64,000 nucleotides of DNA, from assembly GCF_027580225.2 (NCBI RefSeq), contig NC_073358.2:11335001-11399000 (forward strand). Direction: 5' to 3'. A program made the position numbers and the translations under genes. Below are positions 23,285 to 35,739 of this stretch, piece after piece; position 1 is the first letter of the stretch; the number at the start of each line of letters is the position of its first letter. The notes beneath the pieces were generated by a model. The model was not told where the DNA came from, ran no database searches, and saw only the letters and a program-made list of their open reading frames with translations. Origin of the DNA: Misgurnus anguillicaudatus (taxonomy: Eukaryota > Chordata > Actinopteri > Cypriniformes > Cobitidae).

Positions 23285-24200
23285 TTGAAAATTGGATGGA
23301 AGGGTAGAAGAGATTTTATTAATGTCAACACTTTTGATAAATTTGATCTGTTTTTATCTGTTGATATTAGTCATATCATAGCTCAATTGAAACGCCCAGC
23401 CACTAGCTGGGATGTTTCGCCCTCAGGTTTGCTTAGCGCGACAGCTGACTTTATTGGACCGAGTTTTACAGTACATCTACAGTATTGTGAACTGTAGCCT
23501 CTCTACAGGTCTTGTTCCATCATTTCCAAAGCAAGTGTTCATTCAGCCCCATTTTAAGAAGTCTACACTGTACCCTTTGGATTTTACGAATTATCTGCCA
23601 ATTTCAAAGCTGCCCTGTATCTCGAAGATATTGGAGAAAGTGGTTTTATCTTAGCTAAGCTCATTTTTAATAATAGATGTTTTTCAGGACATGGCACTGA
23701 ATCAGCCTTGTTTTGAGTTTCAAATAATTTGTTACTCATAGCTGAGAAGCTTAAATTATGCTCGACCTTAGTGCAGCTTTTGATCTAATAGATCATGATG
23801 TCCTTATTAAACATTTAGATCATGTTGTGGGTTTGAGAGGGACTGTTTAAAAATTGTTTCTTCTCATTTATGGGGACGATCCAGTGAGGGTTGGGGAATT
23901 TTCTTCTTCGTCAATCTCTATTGACTGTGGAGTAACTCAAAGCTCAGTATAAGGTGTCGCTGTGCGTTTTTAAAGCTGTTTATAATGCTCTCAGTTGCGA
24001 AACTCACCTGAAATCTAAGGGGAATCGTACATTCTTGGTCACTGGCCCAAGATTGTGGAATGCCTTTCCCCCTGACATCAGATCTGCACCCTCAGTTGAT
24101 TTTTTTAATCTTGTGTGAAAACATATTTGTTTTCTATTGCTTTTAACTGTTGACATTTGGAAGATGTAACTGTTTTTAATTGGGAGAGGGGCACATCTGG
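23285..24200 (+). mobile_element. L2-like LINE remnant
   Basis: Translated pieces on + in shifting frames match a non-LTR reverse transcriptase of the L2/Jockey type: NYLPISKLPCISKILEKVV (about 23590-23648), LDLSAAFDLIDHDVLI (about 23762-23812) and, near the 3' end, FLVTGPRLWNAFPPDIRSA (about 24032-24090). Many stops, frameshifts and internal deletions are present, so it is old. Confidence 0.75.
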
Positions 24201-24337
24201 AAAATTATAGAGAAAAACTTGTTAACTAAGCTACGGACCCATATGAACTTGAATAACATTTTATAAAAAATTCCAATCTGGCTTCAAACCGAAACACAGC
24301 ACTGAAACGACTCTTTTAAAAGTTTTAAATTACATTA

Positions 24338-25674
24338 TACAACAGTTCTTTCTGGTTCTCGAATCTGATTGGCTAAGAGCTATGCGATATTGTGCTGATA
24401 ACTGCAGTGTAACCGCTTCACCTTTCGTATTATTCCGCCACCTAGTGAATGGAGGTCCTCTAAACAGGCTCATCTCTGAATGGAGAAACTGCACCCACAC
24501 ACGGACCTGGACACACACACAAACGCGCTGTTTTGAATCACGCTCCGTGTGTCTCATTAGTTCACTAGCTCATAAATCAGTCTGTGCATCCCAATCGGAA
24601 GTTATTATTCCGTCAAAGAACAGCGCTCTTGGATGTTACGTTAAACTTAATGGGATAACTGTCTTGTCACGTCGTGTGGACACTTGGAAAGAGGATTGTA
24701 AACACTCATTTTCTGGAGCTATATCTCTAATCAGAACGCGAAAACACCGTGGAACTGCAGGTAAGCACCGCAGCTTTTAAATGTGGACATTGATCATTTA
24801 TTTTATCGTGACGTGACTATTTAAACATGTTATGAGATATCGCCACTGATATATTTATAAGCAGCATGCAAAAACATCTCTCTGACACTTATAAAAAACA
24901 GTTTTATATAGTACTGACAAGAACGAAGTTTAATAATAATCGAGTGCTCGTATCGCGTTAAGAGTAAATGGGAACGCAATAGTAACATTATACAGATATA
25001 GTTTTATTCACTTTTACCTCGCGCCAAAACAATAACAACACAAAAGACACTAAATATGAATAAAAAACAAGCAATAGTTTGATCATGACACCAAATATTG
25101 CTGATTTGATCTCATTTTGACGATCAAAAACAAACAAGGCCGACATTAGAGCCAGGGAATCTCTGTCAGAGATTTAGCCCAGAGAGGGCAGTGGTCACCG
25201 GGGCGAGTGAACACTGACGTCCGCTCATGCTTTGGTTCTCATTCGTACCGAATCTCACTAAGCAAACGTTCAAACAGGCGCTATTTTTACTAATCGACTG
25301 CAGATTTAAATATAATACATATACATTTTCGACTGAACTACTCTTAAAACTACACTTTGTGACCAAGAAACGGTAATATAAAGAAACGGCTTTTTCCGTC
25401 CATTGAGTTGTTATGAGATTCAAAGCAGCCGAAAGTGTTTCCTGTCATTCTGGCCGCTGTCAAATCCGTGGCGGAAGAAGTAGTTCTCAGACAAAGAGGC
25501 TTTAAAATAACTCCGTTGTTGTTTTCTAGTTTTCGTTTTTCAAACGTGTGCCGTCGAACTGTTGTATAAAAGCAATATCGCTCTCGGAGTCGTGTGATAT
25601 AGCTCTATATCATCACGGCTGTGATTAGGCCAGAGGCACGAGGCCGTAGGCCTCCTACTCGAGCGATATTGCTT
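24338..25674. mobile_element. DNA element of unknown family with a structured right end
   Basis: Inserted in the LINE; the same 10 bases (aattacatta) lie at 24328-24337 and 25675-25684. An 11-bp inverted repeat (tacaacagttc at 24338-24348 and its inverse at 25556-25566) marks the two ends, but the right side carries a further 108 bases of hairpin-forming DNA before the target duplication. No transposase is seen: the longest frame (24382-24780) has no recognisable domain. Likely non-autonomous; superfamily unassigned. Confidence 0.65.
25572..25672. repeat. Branched hairpin (outer stem with two inner stems)
   Basis: Outer arms gcaatatcgctc (25572-25583) and gagcgatattgc (25661-25672) pair perfectly over 12 bp. 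Inside are two further perfect hairpins: tgatatag/ctatatca with a 2-base loop (25595-25612) and gaggcc/ggcctc with a 3-base loop (25640-25654). The fold is seen directly from sequence; its role in transposition is inferred. Confidence 0.85.
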
Positions 25675-26359
25675 AATTACATTACAGAGGAATGCTGTGG
25701 CTTTAGTACTTCCAGATTTAAGTTCCACCTTTGATATGGTCGGTCATGAAGTTTTGCTCTTTAGGTTGGAGAATCAAGTTGGATTCCATCCTAAATAAAT
25801 AGACTACAATTAGTGCAAAACGCACCAGCTGGAGTTCTTAACAGGTCGCGCAAGTTCAATCATATAACTAAATCGTTTAGCTCCTAAATACTTAACAGAA
25901 CTTCTAACACACTACAAACCATCACGCTCCTTAAGATAACAAAACTCCTGACTTTTAGTAGTTCCTATAGCAAAGTCCACCAAAGGAGGTTGAGTCTTTT
26001 CCTACCTGGGAACTTCCGGATACTGGCCGGGTTCTCAGACACTATCTCCAAGTTTAAATCTAGACTAAACACCATCTCTTTAGCCTTGCATACACATAAT
26101 TGCATCCTGTAACTTTGCGTTATGTTTCTTAATAACCTAATAACTATCCTTTAAATAATAAGCTATGAACAACAGCTATGCTGATTCTTTTTCCTCTGTG
26201 CTTTTCTGTTCCTAACTCACGATGCTCATCCCAGGTAACTAACAATTACATCAGCCCCACCCCATACCCTGCCTCTATCAGATGATCATACATGAAGAAA
26301 GATGACACTGGCCCTGCAAGGACTTCAGACAAAGTCTACTCTGGACTTTAAAATGTAGA

Positions 26360-28000
26360 CTGGAACGTAATGAAGTCAGAAGTGGTATTATTCCCACCTC
26401 TGACTTTGTCTGATGTGACTTAAGGCATGGATGTGCCATTTTAAACAGCTAAGTACAGCAACACCACTTGAGCAATTACACACTCCTGCTGTTAAAGTTT
26501 GTTAAAGTAGTAACCTTTCTATCCAAATCGAGTACTTTTTCCTATGAACATGCTTTTACTTGATTTCCTGAAAAAGACATTTACTTTCATTGTTCTGTCT
26601 GTGGACATCCCATGTGTCTCAATTGACCTCAATTCTGTCCTTTTCTGAGACCTCTACTCATTATGCACCTCTCTCTCCTTTCTCACCAATTACTTTCTAC
26701 CCAAGTAGTTTAGAGTTGGATTACAGGCACACTTAGGGTGTCATTACCCAGCACTCCCTGTGGACCAGCCCAAACAAAGTTCAGGCAAGTTTAACTTGTA
26801 TCTTATTAGATTGATAGTAGTTTCACGATTTCAAAGGGGTCATATTGTGAAAATCTGACTTCTTCCATGTTTAAGTGCTATAATTAGGGTTGTTCCAATT
26901 CTGATACAAGTACTTGAACCCATGTACCGATCCAGTACCATTTTCTTAAACAAGACCTACTGGGTTAATTCTTTTCACGTTTTCTGGGTTTATAGAATCT
27001 CTGGGGACCCAATTATAGCTAAAGATACCAATACCCTTTTTCTTCCTGATACCGATTCCTGGGCTCAGGATTTCTTCCGATACAGAGTACTGATCTAATG
27101 CCTGGGTGTGTATCTGTATATACAGCTGTATATCCTACTAAGCCCTGGATGATTTGATAGAATTATACCGTCAATCAAGAGAAAACATTTGCCTGAAAAA
27201 ACGGGTTCCTGTTGAGTTTTTATGGTAATCTGTAATACCGCGATTATCCACTAGATGCTGCTCTTACCCAATTTATAAAAAACACTCCATGTATGTTTTT
27301 ATAATGGTTCTGAGTCTGATCTCTAACAAAAATCCTTTACAAAAATGCAATTATTTTGAAGAAAAATATCCATATTTAACACTTTATAAACAGAGAAAAA
27401 ATAAAGTTTTTTTCCTGTTTTTTATTGTTTGTTTGTTTGAAAGCAGAGGGTCTGTTTTTTCATTTGAGATATTTATATGTTTATATATTTTTAGAAGAAA
27501 ATTTTCATGGAAGGCATTTTGTGAAAATTTTGTGAAAATCACAAAAAATGCTGGAGGGCAACTTTTCAAAAAAGGCTGGCGGGGAATGAGTTAAAAGTAG
27601 TCCAGCACCATATCTCAAATTTCACAACATCACAACATCATTGCTGTAGAAACCAGCAAAGAGTTCTGCACAACATACAAATCAGATCTAAACAGTTGTG
27701 ATACATAGTGTGGACATTCAACCATTTAGAATAGATTTAATCAGACAAAAATAATTGGTTTTGCAGATTCATTTTGCTATAGTATATAGAAAGGCATAAT
27801 CCCCAGTCTGAGGTAAACAGCATCGAGTTAAGTGTCATATGTTGTCATCTCAAAATAATTGTAAATATAATATGGCGTGAACGTGCCTTGATAACTATCA
27901 ACAACACTCCAGCAGTTTTTGTATACAATTGCTATTAGGCTATTAATGCATTTCATAAAATACAAAGTCTCTTATACAAAACAATATGAGCAGTACAAAC
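26360..28000. other. Intergenic, no gene; faint hAT-like trace
   Basis: About 26890-27110 has recurring gatacc/gatacag motifs and tagggttgttccaattctga, as in old hAT-like repeats, without matched ends. The rest is AT-rich with no exon. Confidence 0.4.
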
Positions 28001-28004
28001 TTAA

Positions 28005-28222
28005 TAGAGTGACCATACGTGCCGTTAGGGATGCGTCCATGACAGGTTTTTGAGTGCTTATTACGGAAGTTGTATTTATCGACCACATACGTCATTGGTG
28101 TTTATTTTAGAAAAGCAACTGTTACATTATTAGGTAAGAATGAAACTATGATTGTGTGTCTTAGACTTCCAAAATCCTGGCCAGGAAGCGTCCCGGGAAG
28201 AATGGCATGTATGGTCACCCTA
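28005..28222. mobile_element. hAT-type MITE, 218 bp
   Basis: The terminal inverted repeats tagagtgaccatacgtgcc and the inverse of ggcatgtatggtcaccctaa match a common vertebrate hAT end. The flanks are aaacttaa and acacttaa, an 8-bp target duplication with one mismatch, as expected for hAT. No coding content. Confidence 0.8.
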
Positions 28223-31055
28223 ACACTTAAACATTTTGTGTTGTTTTAGCCCACGGTTGCGTAAAATATGAAGAAAGCTTTTGCACAATAACAAGAACAG
28301 CAAAAAATTATTCTTGGAGTGTTTGTCTTGAAAAAAATTACTTTACTAAACAATGTTCTCTACATTCTAAAGCATAGAATCATACTGTATATTCCTTTTA
28401 TATTGCATATTAAAATTGATTTAATACCTAATTACATAAAAATTGTGTAAAAGTAAAAAAAATACTAGATGTTTAATGTACTTAAATATTAAAAAACTTG
28501 AAATTATGAAATGTAGTGGAGTAAAAATTATGATAATATTCTTTGGAATGTATGTTTTCCAAATAAAAACACTGATAAAATATGGATACATGAAAATGTA
28601 CTTTTATGTAGAAAGTAAAAATACTTAAGTAGTGTCCGCCTCTGCTTGGAATATAAAAGATAGCCAAGGAAGATAGAGATGGGGGGCATGTATTTTATGA
28701 TAAGAACATAAGGTAAGGTCAAGAGCATGCAATCTGAGAGAAGAAGGAGAGGGACCTCTTCTGAATGGCATCTAACCTTATTTCTACTTTCATTTTTATC
28801 AGCCGCTCTCCTCCCAAGATACAAGACATGAATTAGCCTCAGATAGACTGATATACACACGTCCTTTGGGATTCAGAGAACCCTTGACAAAATTCACCAT
28901 GTCTGCACCTCTTCTCCCTTTTTTCAAAAGGCCTTCTAATCCTTGTTCTCAGTTTGTTCTCCACCTGTCTGTTGGGTATCACCTGTCTTTTTGCTGGCAG
29001 AAAAGCTGTAGATATGTTGTGAATTCAGCTATCTTTTAGTAAAAAAATAAAACAAATACACAAAGGGAAATATGAAAAGTTAAGCTGCAAAAAGAGATAA
29101 ATCAGTTTTTAACATTTTTGTCAAAACATGTTTATTATTATGTTATTATTTTGTTTTATGGTGCTACTTAGCTGTATTTTTTAAGTTATGAAGGTTTAAA
29201 TCAAAACAAACCAACTGCAGGTGAATTGATATTAATTGGAATGCACAACCAAAAAACAAGATTTTGCAACGAAACTCTTCATATAATAAAGAATATCTAG
29301 ATCTTTTACATTTAATGCTGCTAATCTGTGTAAAGTTGTTTTCACAATGCTAAAATGTGTAATGAGCCAAGTCATTTTATAAAAGAAAGTTTAATCGCTT
29401 AGAAAAACAAAAGAAGAGCTCCCATCAACAAATGTGTCATTTAGGCTCATATGGCGCAAATGGGTCTTAACCAATATTAATAGTGATTGCCTTAGCTGGC
29501 ACCGCTAATAATGTCCATATTAGGGGGGGAAACTTTATACTTAATGTGTTTGGCCGTTATTTGTATGGCTTTAGAGTTATTTTACAATGTGCAATATTGG
29601 TATATTGATATTTCATTGACCACAGACCGTGAGAATCCCTCAGATCATGTGTGTAATATTCTATTACTATGGACTCCTGGTGTGCATAATATCCTATTAA
29701 TGAACACTCTAAATTCAAAGGCAGACACTCGTTGTGTGGGCAGTTACAGATTCAAGGAGAGGAATTGGCCTGTCTTTATAAATACTCAGATGAATGAGAC
29801 AGGACAAAGACAAAAAAAATCGACTTTTATCTGGTACTCACATCTGATTTTACATCTGGTTGTGGATTTTAAAAAACATCCTACTATTTTTTCTGTTTTT
29901 CTTCTGCATTTTTGTCTGTTTTAACGCCAGCTTCTATGGCTATGTTCATGGCAAGCATCATATATTATTACACCGTTTCTATATAGTTCTGTTTCTTCTT
30001 CTCCATGATTTGTTCTTACTGGCTTTGAGGGTTATGACAGACATTCACAACCTTTTATTAAAGCAAGTTACATGTAGTTTTAGCAGCCTGTTAACGAACA
30101 GTTAAAGAATATATGTTTACTAATTTGTTTAAATAATCTCTTATTATTGTTATTATAAAATACATTATAAAATTACCCGTTTAAGAGAGACAATGTGTTC
30201 ATGAATTAAACGTCACTAATCATTCACTTCAGACCTTATGTAAATGAATTCAATTCATCCTCCACTTGCCCTTTAACTAGATACCCCTCCTCCTATCACC
30301 TCCGTGCAGTGGTCCCCCATCCCAGGAGAGAAGCTGTTCTCCCCTGCTACTGTGTGAATGAAAGCGGACATCAACCCTCCTATCTGATCCATCTCTAGCG
30401 TGCAGTATCAGTCCTGAACAGCACCAGACCTGACACAGTCAGCGCAGACACAAGCGATACAATCTGTGTTCGGTGAATCAGCTCTTGCTCTCTGTTTCTG
30501 TCTCTCTCTCACACACATATTTTCTCTCTCTCTCTCTTGTCAAAAAGCCCACAGGGAACCCTTCAGCCTTACAGCTAATCAATTCAGGGCAAACAGTTTT
30601 ATTGACATGACAAATGTTACATCTGCATCTCTAGAACACATTTGGACAAGCTGTGTACCTATAGGGAAAAGATGGAATATATATAACAGAACTGATATTA
30701 CTGTAGGTGTTTGATAATTAAACAATAAACTCACACAAAAAACTAAAGGATCACAAACATTGGTATGGGTGCAGTACATGTACACACTGTAGCTTCCTGG
30801 ATAGACTGGATATACTGTTTAAAAGACTAGTGCGAGAAAACAAATGTAGTTTTTACATTCAGCGTTCATATGTACCTACTTTTTAGTATACATATTTACC
30901 ATTTTTCTACATATAAACGTCTATTGCATTTGATAACAAAACCAAGTGCAATTACTTATTTATTAATTTACTTTATTTTTAGAAATAGTGAAAGACATTT
31001 TTTGGTTCCCATGAGCAAATGAGCTTATAAATCATACAGAAATATGTTTTTACAA
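28223..31055. other. Intergenic, no gene; CT-rich microsatellite near 30500
   Basis: No exon found. 30497-30538 holds short (CT)n and (CA)n runs. The unique block 30230-30430 is GC-richer than its surroundings and could be regulatory; no direct evidence. Confidence 0.45.
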
Positions 31056-31057
31056 TT

Positions 31058-31420
31058 TCTAATATATGGGCAGCACAGTGGATACCACTGTTGCATTACA
31101 GGTCGGGTGGCCTTTCTGTGTTGAGTTTGCATGTTCTCCCTGTGTCATCATGGGTTTACTCCAGGTACTCCAGTTTTCGTCCCACAGGCCAAAAACATGC
31201 AAATTAGATCATTCGGAGATACCAAATTGCCCCTCCCCCAACCTGTGTATGGATTAACTTGTGTGGATCAACTTGTGTATGGATTTATTGGTTTTTGCCG
31301 TGAGTATAGCCATGGATGCTGGAATGGTGTGAAGAATAAAAGAAAGAAAATGTATGGACTAGTTAGTTGGTGGTCACTGTTAGTTGGTGTTTGGGACTCC
31401 TACCGGGACTCAGTGTGAGA
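31058..31420 (+). mobile_element. DANA-like tRNA-derived SINE, old copy
   Basis: Starts gggcagcacagtggatacca (tRNA-like A box region) and continues with the diagnostic body gtgttgagtttgcatgttct, then ccaaaaacatgcaaatt, matching the DANA family known from zebrafish. The copy is diverged, with a tail ending in aataaaagaaagaaaatg-like sequence. It supports a cypriniform host. Confidence 0.7.
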
Positions 31421-32089
31421 TACAAACCTTTTCCATCTGGGATCTAAAGGTTGTGAAAGCCATAGGTATTTATAGTCAGCATTGTAATATTAGTTATATT
31501 GGATAATGATAATTTTGTGAGTTGCAGAATGGGCTGATTTCATAAAGTCTGGGTTGAGGTAAAGAAGATTACTGGAAAAGTGATAAATAATCATCTGTTC
31601 ACAGTAAAATGTATGATCTGATGTATCATTCAAGTATTTAGCACAAGCAACACTTCTTTAAAAAGTTGCATGCCAAAGGCTTAGGGGTTCCTTCAAATTC
31701 TTTACCCTAAATATAACCAATAATAGTGGTGCTTTCCTTAAAAAGTACCCCTTCAAAATATGGATGACACGGAAACAAAGCGCATCTGAATAATCTGTGA
31801 AACCGGAACCGGAAGGTATAAAAGGGAGGCGCCAACAGCGCATTACAGCTTCTGGAAAATGAAGGAGTTATGGCGATGAGACGCAGCGTCTCGTTCCCTA
31901 TATCAGGTAATCGAGTTTACAGTCGTAACCAAGATGTTCCCTTTCGAGGTAACTCAATGCTACGTCATAAAATTACACTTTGGGGAATAAATGCCCACTA
32001 TGTAATTAAGATTTGTGTCTGTCCCGAAGATGTTTTGCACAGATCAGCACATAAGAACCTGGTTACCAGGTAAAGAAGAGAGGTCTAAG

Positions 32090-32882
32090 CTGTAGAACCT
32101 CATACAGGTATGCGGGGTGGACCACCCTGCAGCATTACATACATCTTGCATGTATTGATTAGCTTGATTAGCATAGGTGAAGGCAATCCACGTGCCTCAA
32201 ACACTAAAGAGATAGCTTCTTCAATCCACTTGATTATAGTCTGTTTGGAGGTGGGTTAACCCCTATTTAATGCTCCAAAGCAAACCAATAGTTGGTCAGA
32301 TTTTCTCCATAAGAGAAGTCCTCCTTGCGTATTCCTCTAATGCTCTGACAGGACATAATAAGCGTAAGGTTTGTTGCACCGCCGACTCGTGAGGGGGAGG
32401 ATGAAAGGCATGAAGAATAAGGGGTTCTAGCCACATGAATAGGTACCCTGGGTCTCGGGTGAAGAATAGCCTTAATCTTGCCAGGAACGAACTCCAGACA
32501 TGAAGAAGATGCAGACAATGCCTGAAGAAAACAGAAATAATAATTTGAGTGACAGATATTTATCTGTACTGTACTCAATAGGTTCAACGGGTGCTGTAGT
32601 CATCCCTTCTAAAACTACCGTAAGGTCCCATGCCGGAACTCTCACTTGAGTAGGAGGTCTCATCCTCAAGGTGCAATGCAGGAAACAAGCAACTAAGGGA
32701 TGGCTCCCTAAAGACCTCTCCATAGGGGAGTTAAAAGCAGTTATAGCTGCAGTATATACTCTTAGGGTAGAATGCGCAAGACCTGAAGAAAATCGGTCTT
32801 GCAGGAACTCCATTATTGAAGCCACTGGGCAGTAAAAACTCTCCACTTTAAAGTATATAGTTTCCTGATGGTGGGAGATCAA
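32090..32882 (-). pseudogene. DIRS tyrosine recombinase remnant
   Basis: The frame 32882-32472 gives the N-terminal core (FLQDRFSSGLAHSTLRVYTA, then VPAWDLTVVLEGM). Later blocks are in other frames, down to DVCNAAGWSTPHT near 32110. The HxxR box is missing, so the catalytic centre is incomplete. Confidence 0.7.
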
Positions 32883-32947
32883 GAATTAAGGATGGTCCCA
32901 GTATCTGCTCCACCACCTCGGAGGGAAATGTCTCCATTCCCCAGGCC

Positions 32948-33382
32948 TTAGCCTCTGCCTCGACAAAATGTCTGCTCCCACATTCTTGGCTCCTGGAATA
33001 TACATTGCCTGATGGACAGACATTTTCCTTGGGCCCATAGGAAAATCTGATGTTCCAGGTTGTTAAGAGGGAGCAACCTCAGACCTCCCTGGTGATTGAT
33101 GTAAGAGACCACCAACATGTTGTCCATTCGGACAAGAACATGATGGCCTCTAAGGGCTGGGAGGAAGTGTTTCACTGCCCGAAGCACAGTTAACATCTCT
33201 AGGCAGTTTATATGCCAACAAAGATGCTGCTCTCGCCACAAGCCTCTCGCTGAGCTACACCAACCTGTGAGGGACACATTTGTTATCACATTTGTTGTTG
33301 CCATCAGACCTAACACTCTTTGAAAAAACTTTACAGCGTGAAGGCAACCTAATATGATCCTGGAGACTTTCACCAGAATCAC
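32948..33382 (-). pseudogene. DIRS RNase H remnant
   Basis: The frame contains VKFFQRVLGLMATTN, HINCLEMLTVLRAVKHF and VLVRMDNMLVVSYINHQGG, the DIRS RT-RNase H connection and RNase H core. The second catalytic region reads VRMDN, keeping the Asp. It is truncated at both sides. Confidence 0.75.
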
Positions 33383-33947
33383 CTTGGTGGATGCAGGGGA
33401 TAGATGTGCCTACATCGTCACCGAATCCAAAACCACCCCAAGTTACATTGTTCTCTGCTGGGGGGTTATATTGCTTGTCTTGATGTTGAACTGTAACCCC
33501 AGACCTTCCATATGGCCAAGAACAGCATCTCGATGAACTCAATGAAACTGCCATCTTGTGAGACTGTGCTAACAATTTAGTATGCGGATCCACTTGTGGA
33601 GAAAATGTGATAAAAGAACTAGCTTCTTGAGGCTTGGTTCGGATGTGAGATGTATGAGTTTGTTTCCCTGAAGCGACTGATCGGCAGGGCAAAACAACTA
33701 CTGTTTTTATTACAGTATATTTGGGCTTATTTATAAGCTCTAAAGCCTTTATAAATAGAGACTGGTGAACTTGTGATTTAGAAAGTAACATGCTCTGATG
33801 TTAATGTAATTTTTTCTTGAAGGGTCTCTATGAGAACAGATGTTGTCTGTCTCATGAAGAAGGGCACCCTCCGAAGCATTGATAAACAGTCAGGAACTCT
33901 TAGATATAGCTTTGCAATTCACGATAATGACTGATCTGAGGTCAGCT

Positions 33948-34166
33948 TTATCCCCACATTTCGTTTTCTGTGGCTGTTGTCTCTGCACCCAAGCTCAGCA
34001 AGGGTGGCTCGAGACCCCATGCTTTATCTCTCTCTTTAATGCCTGACAGATTTAAAAATAAATGTTTCTCTGTTGCTACCATAGTTGACATAAAATGGCC
34101 AATAGCTTGTGCCATTTTTTTAGTAGCACAGAGAGAGAGAGAGATCTGCCAGCCATCTGATCTCAT
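33948..34166 (-). pseudogene. DIRS gag remnant, middle part
   Basis: AQAIGHFMSTMVATEKHLFLNL matches the conserved gag block seen at about 8900 in the other DIRS element. Confidence 0.65.
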
Positions 34167-34538
34167 TTAATAATTCTGCGTCCACTGGATCACCTTCTTT
34201 TATCTACCCCAGCAGGTCAGCTTGGTACGCCTGAAGTATACTCATAGTGTGAAGGCATGGACCAGCACGACCTGCCACCATGTATCCCTTACCCACGTAA
34301 CTTAATGTAACTCGACATTGTTTAGAAGGTAGTGTTGGGGTTTTTAGGGAAGACGCCATTTCTGTCGCTAGATTGTTAGCAAGTGTATGTTCGATACGAG
34401 GCCTCATACCATAACTATTTTCCTTAAATCCCTGAATATTTGACAAGCTAGATGTTGTGCTAATTTACTCGAAGATGTGGTTTCAGTTTTCTTTGTTGGC
34501 CATTCAATGTTTAATTTATCAACAGCCTGGGTGATAAC

Positions 34539-35030
34539 TAGGGATGCACCGGTTGACCGGCCAGAGATCGGAACTGGCCGGTTTTTGCGCGATCGGCAAC
34601 GGCCATTTTTTTATTTTTTCGGCCGGTTTTTCCGGAAGTGCACCCGCGTGCACAGACTACATTTTTATCATTGGCAAACATGTCTTTTGTGTAAAAGCAT
34701 CTCGAAATCTTTGCGCAGGACGGTAAAGGACAAGTTAATCGCAGAGAAAGGGCTCTCAAGTCTCACGCATTCACTGTGAGATACACGCATTTCAGTCAGT
34801 TTACACACTCACACCTTGTATTTCTAAGAGACTGATAACTTTTCCTGCTATATACAATTAATGGACGAGGCGCAGGGAAGTTATCTGTTGAGTTTAGCTG
34901 TCTCAAGTTTTTCTCACGCTCCTCTGATGTCAATCACGTGGATGCGCGGCGCGTGCACGGACAGAGTGAAAGTTAGAAGAGCAAGATCCGATAACGAACG
35001 AACGCAAACGAACTAGACCGCCAGGGCTGA
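34539..35030. mobile_element. hAT-like insertion inside the DIRS remnant, right end lost
   Basis: Starts tagggatgcaccggttgacc, the common start of hAT-family ends in vertebrates, and runs through CCGG-rich sequence. No matching inverted end is found at the right, where gag-related DIRS sequence resumes near 35035, so the copy is truncated and its right limit approximate. Confidence 0.5.
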
Positions 35031-35167
35031 GTAAGGGCTTAAGCCATCTCAGACAACTTAGCTAGCTCCATTTGCGATCCCCAAGATGCAAAGTGTTGCG
35101 CTGCCTCAACAAACGCTGGCCCTGAGCCCAGAAGAACGTTAATATTGCCCTCCTGATCGAATAGGGC

Positions 35168-35350
35168 TCAATTTTCGAAATGGAGCAATTTTAGCGAGTG
35201 GCTTTGGCAAAGGCTACACGCCTTTCCCTCAAGAGCTGCCAGAGCATGCTCCGCTCCTAAACACTGCACACATAACTCGTGAGTGTCCCTGCCTGTTATG
35301 AAACGAGGACAGTTGAAAAACATACACTTCCTAAACTGCTCACTAGCCAT
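35168..35350 (-). pseudogene. DIRS gag remnant, N-terminus
   Basis: Starts at an ATG (35350) and encodes a Cys/His zinc motif (CMFFNCPRF, then ELCVQCLGAEHA, then CSLCQSH) aligned with the gag N-terminus at 9183. The stop at 35168-35170 ends it early. Confidence 0.65.
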
Positions 35351-35739
35351 TTAAACTATTTGTTAAACAGTTTTGATACACAATTTTGACAGACAATTTT
35401 ACGCAGATTGCTGGCTGAATCTGGTGGCGCCTCTGGTGGCGCCTCCGTTTTATACCTTCTGGTTCCTTCGAATTCGTGATGTCATCACTCGCCGCTAGTT
35501 TTACAGATTATTCAGATGCACGAACGCTGTGGTGTTCTTCTTCAAAGTGTAATTTCATGGCGCAGTGTTGTGTTACCATGAAAGGGAACACTCTTATTAT
35601 ATGGTGTTTGAATACTTGTTTGGTGTTTGATTTTTTTTTTTTTAAGTTTTAATGGAATTTCTGAGGTAGGTGCCCAACATCCTACAACCTTACCTTTAAT
35701 TTGCTGAAACTTTTCTCTGACACAGGTTTATAACTGCTC

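Larger units (their letters stand above)
24215..26350 (+). mobile_element. Second L2-like LINE remnant, split by a DNA element
   Basis: The left part (24215-24337) translates to FQSGFKPKHSTETTLLKVLN. The right part (from 25685) resumes as LPDLSSTFDMVGHEVLLFRLE, the next block of the same reverse transcriptase. A C-terminal piece lies at about 25790-26110 (FLPGNFRILAGFSDTISKFK). The element was continuous before the insertion at 24338-25674. It is degenerate and inactive. Confidence 0.75.
31740..35600 (-). mobile_element. Older DIRS-type retrotransposon remnant, second family
   Basis: The DIRS order is readable on -: gag start at 35350, gag middle at about 34166, RT end and RNase H at about 33450-32948, recombinase at about 32882-32090. 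Inverted termini match: gcatctgaataatctgt, then gaaggtataaaagggaggcg at 31781-31830, pairs with the inverse of 35435-35522. The RT catalytic core is deleted and all frames are broken. Sequence differs clearly from the element at 4398-9655, so this is another DIRS family. Confidence 0.8.

Noticed and set aside
24382..24780. A 132-codon frame as a host or transposase gene
   Set aside because: No domain, low-complexity composition, lies within a non-autonomous element.
32267..32587. A separate small gene on -
   Set aside because: Contains shifted blocks of the DIRS recombinase.
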